Assembly: GCF_032062135.1 (NCBI RefSeq)
Contig: NC_092862.1
Location: forward strand, 44,155,475 to 44,219,474
Source: Pyxicephalus adspersus
Lineage: Eukaryota > Chordata > Amphibia > Anura > Pyxicephalidae
Reading direction: 5' to 3'
Length of the DNA: 64,000 bases
Position numbers and translations under genes: made by a program. This document shows, piece after piece, positions 23,601 through 31,959 of this stretch. The notes below the pieces were generated by a model. That model saw only the letters and a program-made list of their open reading frames with translations. It was not told where the DNA came from and ran no database searches. Position 1 is the first letter of the stretch. Every line of letters begins with the position of its first letter.

Positions 23601-25113
23601 CCTTTCAGGTTTTGTTTGTTAATTGTGTTTTGTTTAAAGAAAAAGCACAAATTTAGGGAGCACTTTAGTGTGCTTTGTTACAGAATTACATTTTTGATGT
23701 CATTTACAGTACATTCACTGGCCACTTTACAAGGTATACCTTGCTAGTACATGATTATACCCCCTTTTTATGATAGAATTGCGTAATTCATGTGGTCACA
23801 AAGGGTTTGACCAGCAACAAGACTGTGGTAGGCTGTAGCAGGTAAACAATAATTAATTGGTACTAAGGGGCTCAAAGAGCCAAAGGGTGTCAAGAAATAT
23901 TCCCCTCACTATTACACCACCACCAACCTGAAGCACTGATACTATGCTTTCATGTCATTGATGCCAAATTATGTCCCTTCCATCTAAATGTCACAGCAGA
24001 AGATGACATTCATTACCAGGCAAGATTTTTCAAATCTTCTCTTATCCAATTTTTGGTTAGCCTGTGGAACTGTAGTCTTAGGTGCCTGTTTTTAGCAGAC
24101 AATGGTGGCACCCATGGCGATCTGCTGTCACTGTAGCCCATCTTCTTCAAGGTACAATGTGTTGTACATCCAGAGATGCTCTTCTGCATACCTGGGTGGT
24201 AACAGGTGGCCATTTTGAGTCTCTGTTTCTATCATTGTAGCCAATCTGGCCATTCTCCTCTGACCTGTCATCAACAAGGCCATTCCCCCAGAGAACTGCC
24301 ACTTACATATATATTTTCTTTTTCTGACCCTTCTCTGTAAACCCCAGAGATGATTGCATGTAAAAATCCCCTACAGATCAGCAGTTTCTGAAACACCCAA
24401 ACCAGTGAGTGGCAGCAACGACTAAGCCACATTTAAAGTCACCTAAATTACTTTCCTCTCCATTCTAATGCTCGGGGTTCACTTGCTAACTTCTCTTTCT
24501 TGATTTTGGTCACTATAGTTTTTCTTTGCAGTTACTAAGATGTTGTAGATAATCATGTTTCTAAAAATTTGTCAAATTTACATTTTACCCTAAGCATGTA
24601 TTCTGATTTGGTAAATAATGTTGTATTGAATTGTTGCCTGCCTTTTTGTATCACTGTGAGATTTTAGTGTCAAAACTTTCACCGTCAAAGTTCCTGGTTC
24701 CGCTTCCCGTGCGTTCTGCATTATTATTATTCTAAAATCCATTTAAAATCTCAGCAGTAGGTTTTAGCTAGGAACTCAGGACTGGTATCAGAGATCTGAC
24801 ATCTGGGATCACTGAGGAGATAAAATAAGCCACCAGGTGGTTTATACAGCCAAGATCTGTCAAAGAACAAAATACTAAATTTGTGTGGACTGAATACAGG
24901 ATAAAATGCATGCTTTTTTTGAACAAAATAGAAAATGGGGACTGTTGTATATTTGTACATATGTGCATTGCATTACTATAATATACATATCATTTTGATC
25001 ATTTAAACAGGTGGTTTCATCAGGGCCCTAATCCACATATCAATGCACAGGACTGGCTGTATTCTGGAAAGTACTGGGACAGGAACTACACAGGCCTCCC
25101 GGACATCTATTGA
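663..25113 (+). CDS. OSBPL1A: OSBPL1A (ORP1), 13 C-terminal coding exons, 5'-partial
   Basis: Oxysterol-binding-protein-related protein 1, a sterol/phospholipid transfer protein at contacts between the ER and late endosomes. Joined exons: 663-828, 4400-4559, 11961-12036, 15299-15433, 16255-16352, 17066-17248, 18398-18505, 18585-18674, 19916-20042, 20857-20973, 22056-22179, 23188-23278, 25011-25113. They read in one frame for 1578 nt, 525 residues plus TGA, with AG/GT at every internal boundary. Order: short charged coiled coil (window residues 1-35), FFAT motif EFYDAVS (49-55), Ser-rich linker, then the ORD domain (about 112-525) with NEPLSFLQRL near 146 and EQVSHHPP at 222-229, ending LPDIY. 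Mammalian ORP1L is about 950 residues, so ankyrin repeats and PH domain lie upstream of the window. Identification as ORP1 rather than ORP2 rests on the FFAT exon and the near-identical KKLCALYGKWTECLY and ENGDID...KNRSKSDEDWKTRW segments. The gene is convergent with TTC39C. Confidence 0.97.
807..827 (+). other. OSBPL1A: FFAT motif (VAP-binding) in ORP1
   Basis: The codons read EFYDAVS, preceded by the acidic ILSED. This fits the FFAT pattern (acidic flank, E-F/Y-F/Y-D-A) by which the long form of ORP1 binds VAPA/VAPB on the ER. It lies upstream of the ORP1S start, so the short form lacks it. The motif is seen in the sequence; the binding is known for the mammalian protein and inferred here. 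Confidence 0.9.
829..4399. other. OSBPL1A intron, 3.6 kb
   Basis: Apart from the antisense LINE relic at 2275-3680, the flanks 829-2270 and 3681-4399 are AT-rich with nothing recognised. ORFs at 1698-1883 and 3825-4016 have no support. Confidence 0.8.
2275..3680 (-). mobile_element. Decayed L2-like LINE with reverse-transcriptase remnants
   Basis: On the - strand two disabled frames give a non-LTR reverse-transcriptase core. From the 5' side: PKGQVPGLVLFSLYI at 3220-3264 (family GVPQGSVLGPLLFSLY), YAEDTHIS starting at 3175 (the catalytic YADD with Asp changed to Glu), then IISRLNVCKILFSGF near 2842-2798 (family ISRLDYCNSLLAGL) and SLHWIAF near 2698-2678. The 3' part (about 2280-2450) matches the LINE 3' region seen at 22738-23040. 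Frame breaks show it is dead. It lies antisense in the 829-4399 intron of OSBPL1A. Confidence 0.8.
4400..4559 (+). CDS. OSBPL1A: OSBPL1A exon: Ser/Asp-rich linker with ORP1S start
   Basis: Acceptor TTTTAG at 4394-4399, donor GTAAGA at 4560. Encodes DSESDHSLSGFETVGNSS and on to SNGIKKH, the low-complexity linker between FFAT and the lipid-binding domain. This is the least conserved part of the protein. It contains ATG 4498-4500. Confidence 0.94.
4498..4500 (+). other. OSBPL1A: Internal start equivalent to short isoform ORP1S
   Basis: The codon begins MSDDKKPSGGEATSNGIKKH. Counting from here to the stop through the remaining exons gives 1314 nt, 437 residues, the same length as human ORP1S, whose start is at the equivalent residue. 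Whether an alternative promoter exists upstream of this exon cannot be seen from the sequence; no clear promoter motif was recognised in 3700-4400. Confidence 0.75.
5565..5615. repeat. (TA)n microsatellite
   Basis: Almost uninterrupted alternating T and A, about 50 bases, preceded by short ATA and CATA repeats from 5543. Confidence 0.95.
6392..6673. mobile_element. hAT-like non-autonomous element with long internal palindrome
   Basis: Left end CAGTGGTCCCCAACTTTTTG and right end GGACCACTG form short inverted termini of hAT type. No convincing 8-bp target duplication is seen (CTTTAAGT left, CTAGTTTC right), so the ends may be eroded. The interior is GC-rich and contains a perfect 34-bp inverted repeat. 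Confidence 0.6.
6462..6549. repeat. Perfect 34-bp inverted repeat, 20-bp spacer
   Basis: Arms 6462-6495 and 6516-6549 are exact reverse complements (starting AACCCGCCCACTCCCCCATC). It lies inside the hAT-like element. Because the two strands read alike, several overlapping open frames appear here on both strands; they are artefacts. Confidence 0.9.
6965..6991. repeat. (GT)n microsatellite
   Basis: About 12 uninterrupted GT units in the 4560-11960 intron of OSBPL1A. Confidence 0.9.
7520..7725 (-). mobile_element. SINE 3' part with LINE-type tail, antisense
   Basis: On the - strand it reads AAACATGCAGTTAGGTTAA, a segment with GGGATATTAGATTGTGAGCC, and ends in a tail with the GCGTAAAATGTTGGCACTATAT block. 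This is the 3' part of a tRNA-type SINE common in fish and amphibians; the tRNA-derived head is missing. Its tail resembles the L2-like LINE tails elsewhere in the window. Confidence 0.65.
9296..9566. mobile_element. Tc1/mariner end fragment
   Basis: Contains CAGATCAGCAGTTTCTGAAA and continues through a CAGCAGCTCATCTTGACAAT segment to a GTGTACCTAATAA end, the terminal part of the same Tc1/mariner family found at 23716-24480. It overlaps that copy in the block beginning GATCAGCAGTTTCTGAAA and supplies the end that copy has lost. Confidence 0.6.
10781..11257. mobile_element. TTAA-flanked MITE-like repeat (copy 1)
   Basis: Begins TTAAAGAGGAACTAAACCC and contains TGCTGATCTCACTGTGCATG, shared with the copy at 21342. 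A TTAA occurs at the right at 11254-11257. TTAA flanks suggest piggyBac-type mobility, but the right terminus is unclear. Confidence 0.4.
11961..12036 (+). CDS. OSBPL1A: OSBPL1A exon: start of lipid-binding region
   Basis: Acceptor TTTCCCTAG ending 11960, donor GTGAGC at 12037. The first base completes Arg. Encodes TSLPSPMFSRNDFSIW and ends SILRKCIGM, the conserved entry into the ORD domain. 76 nt, below ordinary ORF-finding size. Confidence 0.95.
12037..15298. other. OSBPL1A intron, 3.3 kb
   Basis: No repeat or gene recognised except short homopolymer runs (T at 14502-14516). Confidence 0.7.
15299..15433 (+). CDS. OSBPL1A: OSBPL1A exon: ORD lid and NEPLS block
   Basis: Acceptor AAACAG ending 15298, donor GTGATT at 15434. 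Reads ELSKITMPVIFNEPLSFLQR and continues through EYMEHTYLIHKA to NPMERMQ. The PVxFNEPLS block is shared by the whole OSBP family and forms part of the sterol entrance. Confidence 0.96.
16255..16352 (+). CDS. OSBPL1A: OSBPL1A exon: ORD beta-barrel, PFNPLLGETYE
   Basis: Acceptor CACACAG ending 16254, donor GTAAGA at 16353. Reads CVVAFAVSAVASQWERTGK, then PFNPLLGETYELVR, where the last Arg is split with the next exon. This is a diagnostic ORP family segment. Confidence 0.96.
16811..16882. repeat. Imperfect TATG/GTAT and TATA simple repeat
   Basis: Runs of GTATGTATGTGTATGCGTA type followed by ATATATAGATATATATAT. It directly precedes the LINE tail at 16905. Confidence 0.75.
16905..17040 (+). mobile_element. 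L2-like LINE 3' tail abutting an OSBPL1A splice acceptor
   Basis: Sense copy of the LINE 3' region: a TGTAAGCTCTTCTGGGCAGG block, CCTCTCCTCCTCCTGTGTC, then AATATGTTGGCACTACATAA and ATCCTGTTT. It runs straight into the T-rich tract of the acceptor at 17065, 25 bases before the exon carrying EQVSHHPP. Confidence 0.75.
17066..17248 (+). CDS. OSBPL1A: OSBPL1A exon: OSBP signature EQVSHHPP
   Basis: Acceptor TTTTAG ending 17065 after a long T-rich tract, donor GTAAGT at 17249. Reads EDLGFRLISEQVSHHPPISA and ends GIITLELPK with the Lys split. The T-rich tract directly follows a LINE 3' tail. Confidence 0.97.
17094..17117 (+). other. OSBPL1A: OSBP family signature EQVSHHPP
   Basis: Eight codons spelling EQVSHHPP, window residues 222-229. 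In the family the paired histidines contact phosphoinositide headgroups. The motif is complete, with no change from the consensus. Confidence 0.97.
17249..18397. other. OSBPL1A intron, 1.1 kb
   Basis: AT-rich, nothing recognised. The introns 15434-16254, 18675-19915 and 20043-20856 are likewise plain apart from a short TA/GA run at 19580-19606. Confidence 0.7.
18398..18505 (+). CDS. OSBPL1A: OSBPL1A exon: ORD strand region
   Basis: Acceptor TTTCGCAG ending 18397, donor GTAAGT at 18506. Reads HNEFYTWTNPTCCVHNIIVG and ends YGNMEITNHK. The internal stops seen in other frames are irrelevant, because the frame is set by the split Lys codon. Confidence 0.96.
18585..18674 (+). CDS. OSBPL1A: OSBPL1A exon: ORD, GKELHKVEGYIQDK
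   Basis: Acceptor TTTGCAG ending 18584, only 79 bases after the previous exon; donor GTATGT at 18675. Reads TGDKCILNFKPCGLFGKELH and ends VEGYIQDK plus a split Ser. Confidence 0.96.
19916..20042 (+). CDS. OSBPL1A: OSBPL1A exon: KKLCALYGKWTECLY
   Basis: Acceptor ATGCAG ending 19915, donor GTAAAT at 20043. Reads SKKKLCALYGKWTECLYCID, then PAAFDSYKKNDKK and a Lys/Glu-rich tail ending NLNK. The open frame runs on into the intron but coding ends at 20042 in phase 0. Confidence 0.95.
20857..20973 (+). CDS. OSBPL1A: OSBPL1A exon: acidic linker and LLWRIAPRPPNS
   Basis: Acceptor CTTCTAG ending 20856, donor GTCAGC at 20974. 39 complete codons: AASTEEPDEMPLPDSES, then VQVIPGSTLLWRIAPRPPNS and TQ. Confidence 0.95.
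21342..21704. mobile_element. TTAA-flanked MITE-like repeat (copy 2)
   Basis: TTAA at 21342-21345 and 21701-21704. The left end TTAAAGCGTACCTAAACTCA and right end (reverse) TTAAAAGAAGTTGAAGTG are weakly similar. The interior has paired GCATGCGCAG motifs in opposite orientation at about 21537 and 21590. It lies in the 20974-22055 intron of OSBPL1A. Confidence 0.45.
22056..22179 (+). CDS. OSBPL1A: OSBPL1A exon: ORD C-terminal helix
   Basis: Acceptor TTTCAG ending 22055, donor GTAAAT at 22180. Reads MYNFTLFAMALNELEKGMES, then VIPKTDCRLRPDIRAMENGD. The RLRPDIRxxExGD block is a family-wide feature of ORP C-termini. Confidence 0.96.
22603..23110. repeat. Old dispersed repeat, interrupted by a LINE tail
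   Basis: Left part 22603-22737 starts TTTGGAGACTTACC and ends ATATTTGTCTGTGTTGTTG; right part 23037-23110 starts TTGATGCACATTTCCATC. Joined, these match the reverse complement of 26137-26366 over its whole length. The LINE segment between them is absent from that relative. Confidence 0.75.
22738..23037 (-). mobile_element. L2-like LINE 3' fragment inserted in older repeat
   Basis: On the - strand it encodes the end of the LINE protein (LKERSKPIFSNLPTHLLLSF), then the 3' region with AAGCTCTTCGGGGCAGGGTC, AATGTACAGCGCTGCGTAAT and a TATAAATCCTGTTTATTAA end with an (AAT)n tail. 5'-truncated, as LINE insertions usually are. Confidence 0.8.
23188..23278 (+). CDS. OSBPL1A: OSBPL1A exon: EEKQRAARKNRSKSDEDWK
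   Basis: Acceptor TTTAAAG ending 23187, donor GTAGGT at 23279. Reads TASEEKKRLEEKQRAARKNR, then SKSDEDWKT and a split Arg. A second GT four bases downstream (GTACTA at 23283) would break the frame, so the upstream one is chosen. Confidence 0.95.
23716..24480 (-). mobile_element. Tc1/mariner relic with transposase segment
   Basis: Begins CACTGGCCACTTTACAAGGT, the terminal repeat of a widespread Tc1/mariner family. On the - strand, 24213-24013 reads a transposase piece: GMQKSISGCTTHCTLKKMGY, then PLSAKNRHLRLQFHRL and WIREDLKNLAW, matching the DNA-binding-to-catalytic part of Tc1-type transposases. Stops, frameshifts and a missing right terminus show it is inactive. It lies antisense in the 23279-25010 intron of OSBPL1A. 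Confidence 0.85.
25011..25113 (+). CDS. OSBPL1A: OSBPL1A last coding exon with stop
   Basis: Acceptor TTAAACAG ending 25010. Reads RWFHQGPNPHINAQDWLYSG, then KYWDRNYTGLPDIY and TGA at 25111-25113. The WFHQG...DWLY block and terminal PDIY match ORP1 of mammals. Confidence 0.97.
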
Positions 25114-26136
25114 AAATGGCAGACTGACATGAGGAGTCTTTTACAATTGTATTACAAGTAGACTTGTGTGTTCTGGCGTCATGAATTGCACCTTCTCAAC
25201 CCCCTAGCATTTACAATAAGAGTCCTACTGGCTTAGTTGCCTTCTGTATAGAGTGAAACATTTTTATTACTCCAACCACCAGTAGGAAATTTACTGGTGC
25301 CGAAAGCCATTAGGCTCACATCCTAGCATCTAAAATTTTAGCTGCAGCAGATATCCGTCTGATAATACTATTTTCATTAGCCTGAAGAATGTTTAAAAAT
25401 GTCAGGTGATTTCTCCCAGGTGATTCAGGCAGGTATGAGCCTGTCTGTGGAATGGGTGATATAAGCACAATGGGTCATAGTGTTTTATGTGAAATATTAA
25501 TTTTATTTCTATTACTAAGCAGCACCCCCTATGGATATCTTTCCTCAGGACTGGGGATATGTATGTCCAATGATGAGGCCAGCATTCTAATATGTGTGTT
25601 TGTATATGTCTGTACTTGGTCTGAAGTTTGTTTGTGTCTTAACTCTATATTTCTACCAAATATCGGAGATCGATACAGCCATTTTATTCATGTTTGTCTT
25701 GATGTTGTTTATCTGTGTAATCAGGAACTGAATATAGAATGTATACTTTTGACAGTAAAACTGAACATGTACTGAACAAACAGATATTACATGTCCTGTG
25801 CACCTAATATGAAAGTAAGACATCTTAGATCCACTCTGTCCAACCAAAGAAAGGTCCTGTGATCTTTACTTTTTAATTAGGATCTAAATTCCTAAAAGCT
25901 TTTTATCTAATTTATCTAATATTTCTTTACACATACAGTAGAAACAAGATGGATTTGGGAATTGTGCCCTATAAAGCACAATATTTCCAACCTTTAATTA
26001 GAACACTGTGTGGGTTATGGACATTGTAATCAATACTGTACAAAAGGATACAATATTTTTCTAACAAAGATAACTGGCTGCTCCTTGGACTGGAGTATTG
26101 TTGCAGATACATATGATATACTTGATGTTGAGGAAG

Positions 26137-26366
26137 AGGGCAAGAATTTGAAGTCACTTTCTCTTCACTCCTTGTCCTGTTAATGATTTCACAAGAAAGG
26201 AAGAAATGGAAAATGTGCATCAACCACACAGACATAAATATCTGTCAGGAATTCCAGCCTGCCTTTGTTCTGCTACTGCTATTTATTTAGTGTTTCAGTT
26301 AGCAGACTCCCATTCTAGTGAAACACTCTCAGCAGGACAGGAAGTGAAGGTAAGTCTCCAAAATAG
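26137..26366. repeat. Uninterrupted copy of the dispersed repeat, inverted, in OSBPL1A 3'UTR
   Basis: Reverse complement matches 22603-22737 plus 23037-23110. Shared pieces include CACTAGAA.GGGAGTCTGC, ATATTT.TGTCTGTGT and GAAATCATTAACAGGA. It has no LINE tail, so it represents the state before insertion. Confidence 0.75.
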
Positions 26367-26928
26367 CCATGGATGCCAGTAAAACAGGGAGTGTGTAATC
26401 ATTTACTGCTTTGTTTAAAAATAAGAAAACATTTTGGCTGGATATTCACTTTATTAATGTTTTCAGACAACTTCATACTGTAGCCAAAATTTTGGAAAAC
26501 TTTCAACTCTTCTGTTACAAAGATGTAATATGAATCAAGAAGATATATCATAAAATGCTATTTTATAAGTAACAAAATGTATATTGTCCTTGCTGTGTCA
26601 TCTCCAAATTCTTTGCAACACAGTGTGGCAAGGCCCAGGGATAAAAATTGCAGCCCAATCCATCAAAGGCTAATACATTTCTTTTTCTAGACACATCTCT
26701 AGTGTGAATTTAACCTTGTAACATGTACATTTGTATACATATCCTAAATATATCTGCATATATTTGTATCTCATTTCTATGCGAGGTGCCTGTTTTAGAA
26801 TGATTTGTATAGTCTTCAAATCTTTGGGGCAAGCAATCCTAGGAGTCTGTTTTGTTAGCCATGATAATTGTTTGGAGAATTATATTAATGTCATCTTGAA
26901 ATCGAATGCTGCTACTTAAAAGCATTAA

Positions 26929-26934
26929 AATAAA
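26929..26934 (+). terminator. OSBPL1A: Candidate polyadenylation signal of OSBPL1A
   Basis: Canonical AATAAA 1.8 kb after the stop, followed within 15 bases by a short A-run and then a T-run. It is the best-placed signal downstream of the gene and gives a 3'UTR of ordinary length. Confidence 0.55.
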
Positions 26935-27044
26935 GTTTGAAAAAAAGTCATTTTTTTTAAACCTTTTGTCATAAACATCATATAATGACTACAACCCATT
27001 CAATTGTTTACTTGTTGATGACAGAAATGTTCCTACACCTCATG

Positions 27045-27400
27045 AAGCATTATTCTAACCATCCATTCTCATCCAGAGTTCAGCTAGAGGATGTTGGGGC
27101 TTCATTGACCTCCCATTAGATGGTACCAACCTAGTTTCAGGGTCAATGCCACTTGGCAGAGTCAGCTGCAGAGCACCAATTCTTGTTTTAGAGGTCTGTA
27201 GGAATGGAATTCTGACCATCAATGTAAGGGTCATTCTTCCCACTGATCACTAATGTGGGAGCATTTTTCCCACTGATTCCCAACTAGTTGGTCTTAGCAG
27301 TTTCCTTGAAATCTAAAAGTTGTTCCAAGTTTTTTTGGGGGTTTTTTTTTAATAGTAAGAGTTGCCATTTTATTAGTAAAAGAGTTGGGAAAGGCTGATT
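27045..27400. repeat. Dispersed repeat, CCACTGA-rich family
   Basis: Contains CATTCTTCCCACTGATCACT and a GAGTTGGGAAAGGCTGATTT end, resembling 42780-43165 (CATTCTTTCCACTGACCACC and CAGAAAGGCTGG). Family not identified. The open frame on the - strand here is not supported as a gene. Confidence 0.45.
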
Positions 27401-28707
27401 TAGACATTATTGCAATGTAGAAAGTAGTTCATTCTCTCTTAATAACAAAAAAGTAAAAGAAAAAAGGCAGACCAAAATAACCCCTACAAGTGTAAGTCTT
27501 TCCTTTGGAGAAGCTGCAAAAAAAAGCCAAGGGCAACTATGCTTAGAGTGGAACTACCGCTGAACTGTAAGGGATAAATGGGACTAGTGGGAAAGTAAAA
27601 AGGACTGGCCACTAACCCCAGGGTGACCTGTACGCAGGGTGACAGAAGAGGCGTTGGGGGAATCTGCCAATGAGAGAGGTAAGAAAACAACTACTACTAC
27701 AATAAATGTGTTTTTATTTTATCCTGGAACTCAAGGCATTGTAACCTTGATTGACAAATGTGCATACAATTTCCCAGTCTCATATTTCTATTTGACATAT
27801 TCAGCCCAATCATTATAGGTTTAGTAATGAGATTATTTTGCTACTGCACAGGTCTATCTTCATCATATGTATAATGTTCAGAAAAAGTTTTCCATCAGAT
27901 TGATGACACAAAAAACAGGTACGCTGCAACAAATTTAGCATTGTGGTGCAGCGCAAACCAGTTGGTTTACAATTGTTTGCTGCAGTGGAGTGTGTTACAG
28001 AAAACAAAGCCTGCATTGATTTTACTACATTAGCATGGGGCCTAAAGACATTAATGGCAATGCAGTAAAATGTGCTTTTAATGTAGTATATATGCCAGCA
28101 CAAATAGATTTTTTTAGATTAGAAAAATGCAGGGAATACATGGCCTTTACACATTTAAAAGTGCTGGAAACTGCATCACAACACAGAATGTGAATGCATG
28201 CATTTAAAAAAAAAAATATTTATTCACTTTGAAGGAAATATTCATAGAAAACTCATTTCCCATATCTACAACCAGCCCCACCTGCCCATGGGAAGTTCCT
28301 GAAACATTAGTCATGCAATAGATCTCATGGAAGTCGGTAAACAAGGTCAACTTTCCAATATGTCAAACATTTATTTACATTCTTTAATAAGAATTTTGTC
28401 CCCCAATAAAATATAGCTCTATGAGGCTGATGTCACACGGGCAATTCTTCTACTACCATCACATCGTCAGTGGGAGAGACTTCCACTCACCTTTGTGGAA
28501 TTGCTAACTGCGAACACTACTGTATTTCCATCTAGCTATTCCATTCCCGTCATGCATTTAATATCTTGGGTAAAATTATAAAAATGTAAATCCCCAATAA
28601 TTGTGATGCATGCAGAAAGGCGGTGTTAAATAATGACTGGTCTTGGGTGTTGACTACATTGACACCAACACAGGAGGTAGGGAGAAATATCTTTAATAAA
28701 GACACAA

Positions 28708-28934
28708 TGGCCCCTGATTTATTAAAGCTCTCCAAGGCTGGAGAGAATACACTTTCACCAGTAAAGCTGGGTGATCCAACAAACCTGGGATGGATCTGAT
28801 CCAGGATTCAAAGCATTTGCTAACAAATAGCAAATAACATTGAATAAATCCATTCCAGGTTTGCTGGATCACCCAGCTTCACTGATGAAAGTGTATTCTC
28901 TCCAGCCTTGGAGAGCTTTAATAAATCAGGCCCA
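28708..28934. mobile_element. Foldback MITE, subfamily A, best copy
   Basis: Two arms of about 85 bases are near-perfect inverted copies: both begin GGCC(C)CTGATTTATTAAAG and run through CTCTCCAAGGCTGGAGAGAA and GCTGGGTGATCCA. Total about 227 bp with a short unique centre. It lies in the intergenic region. Confidence 0.85.
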
Positions 28935-31900
28935 ATGTTGTTACTAAAGGCAGGATTAAAAGTTGTTTTCTTGTTTGTTTTTTGTTTAGTTTCCCTGTCC
29001 CCATTAGGGATTTCCTTTGAGTCCCTGCCCCCAGGAAGAGAAGGGAAATCTCCCCGATTGAACACATTGCAAAAAAAGGGGGGGGGGTCCTTTTTTTTAA
29101 AACTACCTAAAAATCAGTTTTGGAAATTTGAACAATCTTTAAAATAAAGACAATGAAAAGTTTACATAATTTAAATACTTTGACACCTAGGGGTTTACCT
29201 AAGAGATTTTACTCAGTTTTGTCATATTTAAATGAGAGGTGGAACCAACAGCCAATGGCAAATCCTGAAATAACAAAAAGGAGAACACAAGAAATCTACA
29301 ACTTTACAACAATAAATACAGGACACAAATTAAGATCTGATTCCTTTTATTCTCTTCTCAGAAATATAAAAGTGTGAGTTCTTTACATTACACCACAATA
29401 AATATTCTAGGTTTCCTGTAACACCTACCAATTCCAATGTATGTTCCAACTGTAATTATTAAAAACTAAACATACTGATTGATGGACAAGAAATAAATAG
29501 GCCATTCAGTGTATGCTGTACTTTGTACTATTTTATTGCTATTAGACCATGCCTCCGAGTCTGTAACCCAAAGCCACCCACTACTGACCAACTCTTCTCA
29601 TCACCGGCACAATCTAAGAGAGACAATACTACTTGTGTAACATCATGTTCCAGTAACAATGAAATTAATTCAAGCTGTCATAACAAGCTAGCTAAACCAC
29701 TTCACCCAATACGCCATTTTTTGTTTTAGGGGAATTTAGTTAAGGATGAGATAAAAACAAACATTCAAGTATTTTTTCAAAGTTTTGCCATTATGAATAA
29801 CTGTAATGTGGGGAATATTCGTTAAAATCCCATTGAAAGAAAGAAGTCCAATGACCATTTCATATGTTGTAGTAACTAAGTTAAGACAAGTTAATCAATG
29901 AACATTTATAACTAACAAAATGTATTTATAAAAAAAAGCATTTATATCAGAAAACAAAAAATAACAGAAACACCCATGGTTGTACGCTTTCTTGGAGAGC
30001 CACTTATTCAAACTCAACCAGGCCAAACAGTTCTGAGTAATTTTCTTCTTTATGAAATTCATATTTAAAGTATAGACATATTTATAGTCCTAATCAGCCT
30101 ACTGGAACAGTTACAAGCAAAATTTACTAAGCTTCCCATTGTGGGGCAGCGCCTCAATTTTTTTTGTGCAGAATATTTGCAGGGTAAGACTCTCATTCTG
30201 GTTAATACGTCCTCCATAACCTATTCCTGCTCCCATCTTGCTTTGTATGTCCCTTTGCACTTGGGACCACTGCATAGGAAATAAATGGAGAGTAGAATGG
30301 CATCGGGGTTCTCCTATTTTAGGCCAAACAAATCCAAAAGTTCAGCTCTGATCACTAATGGTTGATCAGATTAAAGGAAGTGGAGGCTTAAGGGGTCTAA
30401 TACATCCCAGATATTTCCTTAAAGAATACCTGTCACTCCCCTGTGTACCTGTGTAGAGGGCTTGTTAGCACCTTTGTGATGGTGAAAAAATTAAGAAGAA
30501 CTGAACTCGATAAATGTGCCCTAAAAAAGTCAGATAGGAAACAAACGACTAGTCACCAGTATTGTCTGCAGCTAATCTTTGCCCTATTATTACCCTTCCA
30601 TGCCTTATACTGCACTATACCTCTGTGTGCAGGTTGTCATCCTAAAAGAGGAAGAGTTTTGTTTACTCATGTCAAAACCTCCAGCAAAAAAAAAAAACAG
30701 TAGTAACAGCACCAAATCTTAGACTAAGACTAGAAAAATAAGGAAACTGACCCAATGGATTGTCACCACCCCCAACCCTCCTCATTGATTTTGTTAATAA
30801 TTTTAATTTAAATAGTTAAGGAATTTTGAATTGGTCTGCTGGCTTTTTTTTCTCAGAGTAAGGTCTGCTTGGAGTTGATGGGGAGCAGCTGAGGGGGATG
30901 CAGCTGTGTGTGTTTGGGGTCGGTGATATTAGACATGTACAATACTGTAAGAGAGAAAGCAGTGTCTTAGATTTCACTCTGCAGAAATACAGCTATAATC
31001 AAAGGAGCACCTAGGCATACTAAAACACCAGGTTTGGAAGAGTTCAAGGCAAAATGTAAAGTTTTTCAAGGTACTACTTTGGAAAAGCCAAAATGTACAT
31101 GATAGCAAATCGTCACTTTTTAAGTTCAGTACCACTTTGAAGGAATTAAATAAAAACATAGATATGATAAATTTTTTAAAAAAGCATGTAAATTCCCCCA
31201 TATATATACTCACATATAGGACTCCTATATTTATCCTGTAATCATTCCCAATAAACTTCCCTATGTAAGTCAGAGGTAGACTAATTTAATTGTCATTATT
31301 TAACTCTAAATTGACTGTTGCCCACTTGGGTATCATAGATAGCCTGGATATATTTTTATATTTATTAGCTTGTCTCATCTTTTTTAGGCAATGGACAATG
31401 TAAAGATCAGAAGGTGAACTAAAAAAGTTTTCATATTGGTAAAAAAATTACACATTGCATACCATTTGCACATTTCTCACTTATTGAATTCCATGTTTTC
31501 TCTTTTACCACGTGGCTTCTTTTTAGAAGAACCTTTGTTACTAACAATAATAAACAACTGCTTTAAAAAAATCTGATGATAGAGGCACAACGTACATGGA
31601 AACAGTGAAAATAAGATGAGTAGAAATCCTCCCATGTTTATCACTTATTCTGAATATTTCCAATGTATTGTATCTCTCATATATACTGTTCCGAAATACA
31701 AACAGATAAATCAGATGAAAGCTAGGAAAGCATTATGGAGAGTTTTATCTTTATAGCTTGACGTATTAAATTATTGTAAAACAGTGTTTCCCGGCTGTGA
31801 TATATGAGGCGTTAAGAAATGACATCACCAGCTTCAAATATATGATTAGATTCAATAGATTCCAATTCCTGCACCCTACCTCTACTAGTGATCTGGGTAT

Positions 31901-31937
31901 TACTACGTGTCCTGAAAGGCTTGAGCCTGACGATTAC

Positions 31938-31959
31938 TTTTTTTTTTTTTTTTTTTTAA
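31938..31959. repeat. Poly-T run
   Basis: About 22 consecutive T in the intergenic region; could be the A-tail of an antisense retroposed sequence, but no body was recognised. Confidence 0.6.

Larger units (their letters stand above)
25114..26945 (+). other. OSBPL1A: OSBPL1A 3' untranslated region (inferred)
   Basis: Non-coding sequence from the stop codon to just after the AATAAA at 26929-26934. The end point is inferred from that signal and the short A-run after it (26939-26946); earlier weak signals cannot be excluded. The part at about 26137-26366 is an old dispersed repeat, inverted relative to its copy in the 22180-23187 intron. ORFs in this stretch are chance. Confidence 0.6.
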
